Both the position numbers and the translations under genes were made by a program. Shown here in pieces: positions 25,474-31,540 of a stretch of 36,933 nucleotides of DNA. The notes under the pieces were generated by a model, which was not told the DNA's origin, searched no databases, and worked only from the letters and a program-made list of their open reading frames with translations. Within the stretch, counting starts at the first letter, position 1; every line of letters starts with the position of its first letter. The stretch lies in the NCBI GenBank assembly GCA_031424795.1, contig JANPIC010000176.1, positions 1-36,933 on the forward strand, written 5' to 3'. The stretch comes from Aalborgiella sp031424795. GTDB taxonomy: Bacteria > Pseudomonadota > Gammaproteobacteria > Burkholderiales > Burkholderiaceae_C.

Positions 25474-27792
25474 TTGCGCCACCTACCCTACAACCTTCGT
25501 TCTTTCATCGCACTGTCAACCACGCTGACTTTGAGCGGGGCTGCAGGTGCGCAAATACTGAAACCTTCAAGCAGTTTGCAAGAAGCAATACCTGCAGAAG
25601 TGTTGAACAACCCGACCACTTTTGTGTTTGGCAACAGTATCACTGGGCGGCCAGATGTTGACACCAAGATTGAAGGCGATGCGGAGCTGCGCAGAGCGGG
25701 CACGGTCATCAAAGCAGACAAAATTGAATACAACAGCTTGACGGACAAAGCGGTAGCCACAGGCAAAGTCAAACTCAACCGATTTGGCGATGTTTACCAA
25801 GGCACGTTGCTAGACCTGAAAGTGGATTCTTTCTCGGGCTTTTTTCTGCAACCGCGTATTGATTTGATCAAAAACGAAGGCCATGGTGAAGGTGATCGGA
25901 TTGACTTTATCGACGAGAAGCATTCCATCATCAAAAACGCAAGTTACAGCACCTGCAAGCGCTACCCAGGCCCTGAATGGATGCCAGATTGGCTTTTAAA
26001 AGCTGCCAGCCTGAGCATCAACACGGAAGACGACGTGGGCCAAGCGCAAGATGCGACATTGAGCTTCAAAGGCTTGTCTGTGCCATTGCCGTCGATTAGC
26101 TTTCCGCTGAGCAACAAGCGTAAATCTGGCTGGCTAGCGCCTACCTATGCCACTGACAACATCAACGGCGTTGAGCTCTCGGCGCCATACTACATCAACA
26201 TTGCACCTAACCGCGATGCGACCTTGTACCCGTCCTACAGCTACAAGCGCGGCTTGAACTTGGGTGGTGAATTTCGCTATTTAGAGGAAAACTATAACGG
26301 TCAAATTCGTGCGGATGTGATGCCGTCTGACCCGCTGCGCGACAAAACACGCTGGGGCGTGGCTGGCCAGCAAGTGATGCGCTACGACACGGGTTTGGGT
26401 TCAGTCGGACTCAATTTAAACGTGAACCGCGTGAGTGACGACAACTATTGGCGCGATTTCCCACGGGCGACGACATCGCTCACACAGCGTCTGTTGTCTA
26501 CCGATGCCGCGTTATCGTTGGACAAAGATGATTTTTCGTTGGGTCTGCGAGTCTCAAAGTGGCAAACACTGCAAGACGTGACGGCGCCCATCGTGCCACC
26601 GTATGACCGTTTACCGCAATTAACGGCTCGCTACGGTAAAAACAATGTGGCGGGTTTTGATTTTTCAATCTCTGGCGACTACACCAAGTTTTCGTCTGAC
26701 CCGCTCTTAACACAGCAGCCCAATGCCAGTCGTGCCATGCTTGTGGCGCAGCTGAGCCGTCCGTGGGTGGCGCCGGGCTGGTTTTTCACGCCAAAGGTAC
26801 AGCTGCACACGACCAAATACCAATTTGATTCGCCGCTGAGCAATGGCTTACGAGAGTTCAATCGCACCTTGCCTACTTACAGTTTAGATGGCGGTTTGTT
26901 GTTTGAGCGCGATACCAATTTCTTCGGTCGCGCTGTCATACAAACTTTGGAACCGCGCGCCTTTTATGTCAACACGCCCTATCGCAATCAAAGCGCTTTG
27001 CCGCTGTACGACACCAGCGCCAATGACTTTAACTTTTCTAGTGCTTATCTTGAAAGCCCCTTCAGCGGTAGCGACCGCATCGCTGACAACAGCCTACTTA
27101 CATTGGGTTTGACCTCGCGCTTTCTTGACCCCGCAAACGGTGCTGAATTGGCACGCTTAGCTATTGCGCAACGTGTGCGCTTTAAAGACCAATTGGTGGC
27201 ACTGCCAGGTGTTGCCCCAGCGACAGACCGCTACAGCGATGTACTGGTAGGCGCCTCGGTGAATGTGTCTCCATCATGGTCTTTTGACACAACGCAACAG
27301 TACAACTCAGATACCGCGCGCATTGCGCGTTCAACCATTGGTGCGCGTTATTCGCCAAGCAACTACCGCGTATTTAATGTCGCCTACCGCCTGCAAAAGG
27401 GCAGCAGCGAGCAGATTGATCTGGGCTGGCAATGGCCACTCAATGATTTGTGGGGTGACAAGGGGCAAGACTTGGGCGCTGGTCGCGGCCAAGGCGAGGG
27501 ACGTTGGTACAGCGTGGGTCGCATGAACTTTAGCTTGACGGACAAAAAACTGGTCGATTCTGTCGTCGGTTTCGAATACGATGCTGGCTGCTGGTTGGGG
27601 CGTGTGGTGATTGAAAACTTGGCGCGTAGCGATGCAACCAGTAACAAGCGGGCCCTGTTCCAGCTTGAGTTGATTGGTTTTTCAAGATTAGGCGCTTCTG
27701 GCACCTTGAATACTTTGAAAAACAATATTCCTAGGTACCAGTATTTGCGTGAGCAAGTCACCACACCTAGCCGTTTTAGTACGTACGATTAA
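25474..27792 (+). CDS. lptD: LPS-assembly outer-membrane protein LptD
   Basis: LptD forms the outer-membrane beta-barrel that, with LptE, inserts LPS into the outer leaflet. The proposed TTG start at 25474 gives about 772 residues with a clean signal peptide (RHLPYNLRSF, then a hydrophobic run ending SGAAGAQ). In-frame GTG codons at 25384 and 25396 would put ~30 extra residues in front of it, so the start is uncertain. The N-terminal jellyroll shows GRPDVDTKIEGDAELRRAG and DKIEYNSLTDKAVATG. The barrel fills the rest, ending FSRLG. The mature protein has just two cysteines (YSTCKRY and DAGCWLG), enough for one disulfide between the domains. It is followed by surA after 20 bases. Confidence 0.93.
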   Translation: MRHLPYNLRSFIALSTTLTLSGAAGAQILKPSSSLQEAIPAEVLNNPTTFVFGNSITGRPDVDTKIEGDAELRRAGTVIKADKIEYNSLTDKAVATGKVKLNRFGDVYQGTLLDLKVDSFSGFFLQPRIDLIKNEGHGEGDRIDFIDEKHSIIKNASYSTCKRYPGPEWMPDWLLKAASLSINTEDDVGQAQDATLSFKGLSVPLPSISFPLSNKRKSGWLAPTYATDNINGVELSAPYYINIAPNRDATLYPSYSYKRGLNLGGEFRYLEENYNGQIRADVMPSDPLRDKTRWGVAGQQVMRYDTGLGSVGLNLNVNRVSDDNYWRDFPRATTSLTQRLLSTDAALSLDKDDFSLGLRVSKWQTLQDVTAPIVPPYDRLPQLTARYGKNNVAGFDFSISGDYTKFSSDPLLTQQPNASRAMLVAQLSRPWVAPGWFFTPKVQLHTTKYQFDSPLSNGLREFNRTLPTYSLDGGLLFERDTNFFGRAVIQTLEPRAFYVNTPYRNQSALPLYDTSANDFNFSSAYLESPFSGSDRIADNSLLTLGLTSRFLDPANGAELARLAIAQRVRFKDQLVALPGVAPATDRYSDVLVGASVNVSPSWSFDTTQQYNSDTARIARSTIGARYSPSNYRVFNVAYRLQKGSSEQIDLGWQWPLNDLWGDKGQDLGAGRGQGEGRWYSVGRMNFSLTDKKLVDSVVGFEYDAGCWLGRVVIENLARSDATSNKRALFQLELIGFSRLGASGTLNTLKNNIPRYQYLREQVTTPSRFSTYD

Positions 27793-27812
27793 ACGTTTTA
27801 TTTTTATTTCAA

Positions 27813-29240
27813 ATGACTCATAAAACTGCTACGCCTAATGTATCTTTTAGGGCTGCTGTGACTTTGACGACGGCTTGCCGTGCCATCACTTGCATGCTTT
27901 GCCTGTGCAGTTTAAATGCTGCTTTCGCGCAAGGCATGCGCTTAACACCTACACCCGCAATGGCGGTGCGCACGCCCATTGCTACTGCTAGCGGGTCTAC
28001 GCCAGCCGCCGTTCAAGCCAATTACATTGTTGCCATCGTCAATTCTGAACCCATTACCAGCAACGAAGTCCGCGCGCGGTTGATTCGCTATGAGCAACGT
28101 TTGGCGTCTATGGGGGCGCCCATGCCCTCGCGAACAGATTTATCGCGTGAAGTTTTAGAAGATGTCATCAACGAAAAGATTCAGCTTCAACGAGCGCGTG
28201 AGTCTAATGTTCGGGTTGACGAAAGAACCGTTGACGCAGCAGTCCAAAACTTTGCGAATCAAAACAAAATATCTGTTGACGAATTGCGTAAGCGCTCCAG
28301 CGCAGATGGCGTTGGTTACACGCAAATTCGCAACGACATTCAAAACCAATTGCTGGTGCAAAAACTTCGCGAAAGAGATGTTTTGGGCAATATCGAGATC
28401 AGCGACAACGAGATTGAAGCGTTTTTAAAATCCGCGACTGGCGCTAACACATCTGGTGAATTGGTCATAGACATCGCTCAAATTTTGGTCGCAGTCCCAG
28501 AAAATGCAACGGCATCTCAAATTGCAGCCCTGCGCGAACGCGCTCAACGCATTTACAACCGGGCTATCAATGGCGACGATTTTTTCAAGCTTGCGCAAGA
28601 AAATTCTGATGCTAAAGATGCCCGTGTGGGTGGCCAAATGGGACTGAGATCTATTGAGCGCTATCCCACACTTTTTGCGGAAGCTGTGAAGGATAAAAAA
28701 GTCGCCGATGTCGTCGGCCCTATCAAATCTGGGGCGGGTTTTCATGTGCTTCAACTCTTAGCCAAGCAAGCGCCTGAAGCAGCAGGTTTGACCGCAACAC
28801 AAACCAATGCACGACACATTTTGTTAAAAACAAGCCCCTCGCTCACGGAAGCAGCAGCTAAGGCCAAGTTGACGAGTTTGAAGCAGCAAATTGAGTCTGG
28901 CAAAATTGACTTTGCAAGTGCGGCAAAAGCGAATTCACAAGATGCGACTGCAGCATCGGGGGGTGCGCTGGGTTGGACTAACCCAGGGCTCTTTGTGCCT
29001 GAGTTTGAAAATGCCATGAACGCGCTGCCAGTGGACAAAATATCTGAACCGGTTGTGTCGCGATTCGGCGTACATTTGATCATTGTTGATGCTCGTAAAC
29101 AAACGCCTTTGACAAGCAGTGAGCAGCGTGAGACTGCCAAAAGCGCTTTGCGAGAGAAAAAATTTGACGATGCTTATGCCAATTGGATTCGTGATTTGCG
29201 CAGCAATGCCTATGTCGAATACCGTGAGCTTCAACAGTGA
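27813..29240 (+). CDS. surA: Periplasmic chaperone / peptidyl-prolyl isomerase SurA
   Basis: SurA escorts outer-membrane proteins such as LptD through the periplasm. The 475-residue precursor has an N-terminal signal ending near LCSLNAAFA (about 30-40). An N-terminal chaperone region follows, starting IVAIVNSEPITSNEVRARL and continuing LEDVINEKIQLQRA. Two parvulin domains follow, at about 215-315 (VGGQMGLRSIERYPTLF, GPIKSGAGFHVLQLL) and 320-425 (ARHILLKTSPSLTEAAA, GGALGWTNPGLFVPEFENAM, VSRFGVHLIIVDAR). The ATG at 27813 is 20 bases after the lptD stop. Its usual downstream neighbour pdxA is absent and rsmA comes next. Confidence 0.96.
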   Translation: MTHKTATPNVSFRAAVTLTTACRAITCMLCLCSLNAAFAQGMRLTPTPAMAVRTPIATASGSTPAAVQANYIVAIVNSEPITSNEVRARLIRYEQRLASMGAPMPSRTDLSREVLEDVINEKIQLQRARESNVRVDERTVDAAVQNFANQNKISVDELRKRSSADGVGYTQIRNDIQNQLLVQKLRERDVLGNIEISDNEIEAFLKSATGANTSGELVIDIAQILVAVPENATASQIAALRERAQRIYNRAINGDDFFKLAQENSDAKDARVGGQMGLRSIERYPTLFAEAVKDKKVADVVGPIKSGAGFHVLQLLAKQAPEAAGLTATQTNARHILLKTSPSLTEAAAKAKLTSLKQQIESGKIDFASAAKANSQDATAASGGALGWTNPGLFVPEFENAMNALPVDKISEPVVSRFGVHLIIVDARKQTPLTSSEQRETAKSALREKKFDDAYANWIRDLRSNAYVEYRELQQ

Positions 29241-29266
29241 CAGACAACAACAATTGAACGGCGACT

Positions 29267-30031
29267 TTGAGTAAACATATTGCTAGAAAGCGGTTTGGTC
29301 AGCATTTTTTGACCGACAAATCCATCATCACCGACATCGTTGATGCCATCAACCCGCAAGTGGGGCAAGTGATGGTGGAGATTGGCCCCGGATTAGCGGC
29401 CCTGACCCAACCACTGGTTGAACGACTTGGACATTTGACTGTGATCGAACTTGACCGCGATTTGGCCGTTCGCCTGCGGCAGCATCAACATCTGACGGTG
29501 ATTGAATCCGACGTTCTCAGAGTCGATTTCAGCAAGATCTCAACTTCAGCACCAGATCCTCAAAAAATCCGTGTCGTTGGAAATTTGCCCTACAACATTT
29601 CAACGCCGATTTTGTTTCACCTGCTGGATTACGTCGATTGCATCGAAGACCAGTACTTCATGCTACAAAAGGAAGTGATTGACCGCATGGTCGCCCCAGC
29701 AGACAGCAGCGACTACAGCCGCCTCAGTGTGATGCTGCAATGGCGCTATGACATGGCGAACATTTTGTTCGTGCCACCCACATCGTTCGACCCACCTCCC
29801 CGCGTAGACAGTGCCATTGTGAGCATGCAGCCACGTGCGAACCCGCCAGTTATTGATGTGAATCGACTCAGTGAATTGGTACAAGTCGCCTTTAGCCAAC
29901 GCCGTAAGCTCATGCGCCACACCTTGGGCAAGTGGCTGGAAGAAAAAAAGTATTCTGGTAACTTCGATTTGCAGCGCCGAGCACAAGAAGTGCCAGTACA
30001 GGAATACATTGACCTCGCCCTGGCAGTTTAA
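29267..30031 (+). CDS. rsmA: 16S rRNA (adenine1518/1519-N6)-dimethyltransferase RsmA (KsgA)
   Basis: RsmA dimethylates two adjacent adenines in the 3' hairpin of 16S rRNA during 30S maturation. The 254 residues carry the near-invariant N-terminus RKRFGQHFLTD, SAM motif VEIGPGLAALT, VIELDRDLAVRL, the catalytic NLPYNIS (about 104-110) and FVPPTSFDPPPRVDSAIV. The start codon is TTG at 29267: the protein SKHIARKRFGQHFL begins exactly where family members begin and there is no ATG nearby. It ends the lptD-surA-rsmA operon, 26 bases after surA. A repeat and a strong terminator follow. Confidence 0.96.
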   Translation: MSKHIARKRFGQHFLTDKSIITDIVDAINPQVGQVMVEIGPGLAALTQPLVERLGHLTVIELDRDLAVRLRQHQHLTVIESDVLRVDFSKISTSAPDPQKIRVVGNLPYNISTPILFHLLDYVDCIEDQYFMLQKEVIDRMVAPADSSDYSRLSVMLQWRYDMANILFVPPTSFDPPPRVDSAIVSMQPRANPPVIDVNRLSELVQVAFSQRRKLMRHTLGKWLEEKKYSGNFDLQRRAQEVPVQEYIDLALAV

Positions 30032-30048
30032 CTGGGCAATTCAGAATT

Positions 30049-30093
30049 ACTATAAATTTAATAGCTAATCAGGCAATAAATACGCCGACTAGA
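30049..30093 (+). repeat. 45-bp interspersed intergenic repeat, copy 3
   Basis: This is the third copy of the element. The inverted repeat here is ACTAT/ATAGC with a 7-base loop, followed by the conserved GCAATAAATACGCCGACTAGA. It differs from copy 1 at 6 of 45 positions. It sits between the rsmA stop and the terminator. Unlike copies 1 and 2, it runs with the inverted repeat first in the direction of the upstream gene. Confidence 0.7.
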
Positions 30094-30096
30094 TGC

Positions 30097-30126
30097 AAAA
30101 AAGCCCATATCAAATGGGCTTTTTTT
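30097..30126 (+). terminator. Rho-independent terminator after rsmA
   Basis: AGCCCAT (30102-30108) pairs with ATGGGCT (30114-30120) around the loop ATCAA, followed by a run of six T. An A-tract before the stem extends pairing and would make it work in both directions, so it may also end transcription coming from the barstar side. Confidence 0.9.
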
Positions 30127-30147
30127 GTTTGCGCACGGCAATCCGTC

Positions 30148-30360
30148 TTATGCAGCGGCTAACCAGTATCCGGCATTAAACGGGCTGCTCATGCGCAGCG
30201 CCAAAGGTGAAACATCAACCAATTTATCGGTTGGCATTTTTTCACCTTCTTCCATCATGTCGTCCAACACCTTCACGTCTGATGTCAGTCCCAAGGCCTC
30301 ATTAGCCCGTTCTGCTTGGCTATTTTGCGCAGAACGGGCTACAGAAAAGAATAGAAGCAT
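30148..30360 (-). CDS. Possible small protein of unknown function downstream of barstar
   Basis: This 70-codon frame begins at an ATG at 30360 inside the end of the barstar gene (a 22-base overlap in another frame). An earlier TTG at 30387 is also open. The product starts hydrophobic (MLLFFSVARSAQ), becomes acidic (DDMMEEGEKMPTDK) and ends SSPFNAGYWLAAA. No domain is recognised. In favour of a real gene are its position as a third member of the RNase/barstar set, the bidirectional terminator just beyond it and its protein-like composition. Against it are the short length, the lack of a good ribosome binding site and a 13-bp inverted repeat within its 5' part. It may be chance. Confidence 0.35.
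   Translation of the reverse strand: MLLFFSVARSAQNSQAERANEALGLTSDVKVLDDMMEEGEKMPTDKLVDVSPLALRMSSPFNAGYWLAAA
30303..30341. repeat. Perfect 13-bp inverted repeat across the barstar stop codon
   Basis: TAGCCCGTTCTGC (30303-30315) is exactly complementary to GCAGAACGGGCTA (30329-30341), with a 13-base loop. The right arm contains the barstar TAG. No T-run follows in either direction, so it is not a standard terminator. It could stabilise the mRNA 3' end or be a protein-binding site. Confidence 0.7.
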
Positions 30361-30740
30361 CGGAATGGTATCTTCCGGTCCCCCCAATAATCTGCAGCGT
30401 CGCGGAAAATGTCTAGCAATTGCTCGCGTGCTTCTTTGTCAAACTTAGCGTTTGCAGGAATATGCTCCAGCACCACGATGAAACCCGGCTGAGGGCCAGA
30501 TTTATGCAATGGGTCAGTGATGCAATCGTAAAGCGCATCGAAATTCTTACCAAAATGTGATGGCAGCGTGAACTGGCCCGCGATCAAATCAAGCACATCT
30601 TGCTTTGACTGGGCGCTGGCCAAATTAGCATACAAAAAATGCTGGTTCAAATGTTGTGCGGCCAACTGCAAGTCATTCACGGTAAACGCGCGAATAGACT
30701 GAACAATATTGGTTCTCACGGTACGAAGTGGCGTATCCAT
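30339..30740 (-). CDS. Barstar-family ribonuclease inhibitor
   Basis: This cytoplasmic inhibitor protects the cell from the barnase-type RNase encoded just upstream. The key barstar segment is LPSHFGKNFDALYDCITD: D68, Y71 and D72 align with barstar D35, W38 and D39, the last being the residue that plugs the RNase active site. The C-terminus IPFRCFYSFL also fits the family. At 133 residues it is longer than classical barstar (about 90), with an N-terminal extension. The start is decided by the ribosome binding site: GAGGAGCGAGG directly precedes the ATG at 30740. An upstream TTG at 30794 would run through a terminator-like hairpin and is rejected. No signal peptide is seen, as expected for an immunity protein. 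Confidence 0.88.
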   Translation of the reverse strand: MDTPLRTVRTNIVQSIRAFTVNDLQLAAQHLNQHFLYANLASAQSKQDVLDLIAGQFTLPSHFGKNFDALYDCITDPLHKSGPQPGFIVVLEHIPANAKFDKEAREQLLDIFRDAADYWGDRKIPFRCFYSFL

Positions 30741-30762
30741 CCTCGCTCCTCTTTCTAAAGTC

Positions 30763-30790
30763 AAAAAATATTCCAAACCTTGCGGTTTGG
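30763..30790 (-). terminator. Terminator-like hairpin between the RNase and barstar genes
   Basis: On the minus strand CCAAACC pairs with GGTTTGG around a GCAA tetraloop (GNRA type), followed by AATATTTTTT. It lies after the RNase stop and only ~25 bases before the barstar ATG. It looks like an intrinsic terminator or attenuator that would reduce read-through from the RNase gene into barstar. Confidence 0.65.
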
Positions 30791-30813
30791 CCAAAAACGA
30801 ATCAAACTGTCTT

Positions 30814-30839
30814 AAATCAATTGATTAAATCGATTGATT
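30814..30839. repeat. Tandem 13-bp repeat of palindromic units at the RNase stop codon
   Basis: Two adjacent 13-mers, AAATCAATTGATT and AAATCGATTGATT, differ at one base. The first contains the perfect 12-base palindrome AATCAATTGATT. The array touches the RNase stop codon. This is suggestive of a binding site for a small dimeric regulator that could control barstar expression. Confidence 0.6.
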
Positions 30840-31296
30840 AACGAACAATTTTCCGAAAACTTGAATAATGATCTTCGGTGTAATAGCAAACCTCAGGCGA
30901 CTGAACTTGCAGCCCACCACAAACTATGCGTTTTGCACCACGATTGCGCACACCTGAGGTTTTTACTGTGTATTCACGGTAATAACCACGTGTGTGTTTA
31001 GGCAGCTGTTGTTCCCGATTTCCAAAAACCACACCATCTTTGTCATACGCAAATGGACCACCTTGGACGATCAACGCATAAACTTGCTGGCCTTGCTTTG
31101 GTAACTCGGTTACGGAAACAGTCGCCAGCGTTTCATCTGAAAAAAAGCTTCTAGCTTGCGCTGAACCTGTGACGCCAGCTATAAAAGTAACAACAGCAAC
31201 TGATAACAATAAGTTAAGCCTCGCGCTGCGCTTGAGGCTAGTTTTTGCACCAGAAATGTGTGTTTTAGCCCAATTTGACAGCATTCTCAGCATCAT
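30838..31296 (-). CDS. Secreted guanyl-specific ribonuclease (barnase/RNase Sa-like)
   Basis: This small RNase cleaves RNA after guanine in characterised relatives. The 152-residue precursor has a long basic N-region, a hydrophobic core (LNLLLSVAVVTFIAGVTG) and a likely cleavage site after SAQA, leaving about 103 mature residues. The fold signature FGNREQQLP matches barnase. All three catalytic positions are present: E108 in YYREYT, R123 in AKRIVCG and H143 in TEDHYSSF, aligning with barnase E73, R87 and H102. An extra cysteine pair (C126, C137) could form a disulfide. Start codons at residues 1, 2 and 5 are all possible. Barstar follows downstream, so the pair is a secreted toxin or nutritional RNase with its cytoplasmic guard. 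Confidence 0.9.
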   Translation of the reverse strand: MMLRMLSNWAKTHISGAKTSLKRSARLNLLLSVAVVTFIAGVTGSAQARSFFSDETLATVSVTELPKQGQQVYALIVQGGPFAYDKDGVVFGNREQQLPKHTRGYYREYTVKTSGVRNRGAKRIVCGGLQVQSPEVCYYTEDHYSSFRKIVR

Positions 31297-31540
31297 TCAC
31301 ATCCGCTCACTAAAAATCATCTTGTTATTCATTCGGGTTTACCCGAAAGCGTCTAAGTCCGATAGTGTCGTTGAAATCAACTAAAAACGCAAGTGATCTA
31401 TGCACATTAAAGCGCCAGAAAGAGCTTTTATCACGCCAAATCACTACTGTATGTGAATTAATTTACATACAAATAGAGCGGAGATAGACCAACTTTCGAT
31501 GAAAGTTGACCTAATTCAGGCTAAGCAGATCGAGTCAGGG
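31297..31540. promoter_or_regulatory. Intergenic region upstream of the RNase gene with three palindromes
   Basis: This 244-base AT-rich spacer lies between the end of maeB and the start of the RNase gene. It contains TTCGGGTTTACCCGAA (31332-31347), a perfect 7-base inverted repeat with a 2-base centre, 36 bases before the RNase ATG. It also contains a 24-base palindrome at 31448-31471 (arms around GTATGT/ACATAC, one mismatched pair) and a hairpin CAACTTTC-GAT-GAAAGTTG (31490-31508). The last is placed where a maeB terminator would be but lacks a T-run. No strong -10/-35 pair was identified. The RNase start is preceded by GAGCGG. Confidence 0.45.

Noticed and set aside
30741..30794. TTG start at 30794 extending barstar by 18 residues.
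   Set aside because: The extension is translated from the terminator-like hairpin, while the ATG at 30740 has an excellent ribosome binding site.
31490..31508. Hairpin after maeB as an intrinsic terminator.
   Set aside because: An 8-bp stem with a 3-base loop is present, but no T-run follows in the maeB direction. It is recorded as a structure, not as a terminator.
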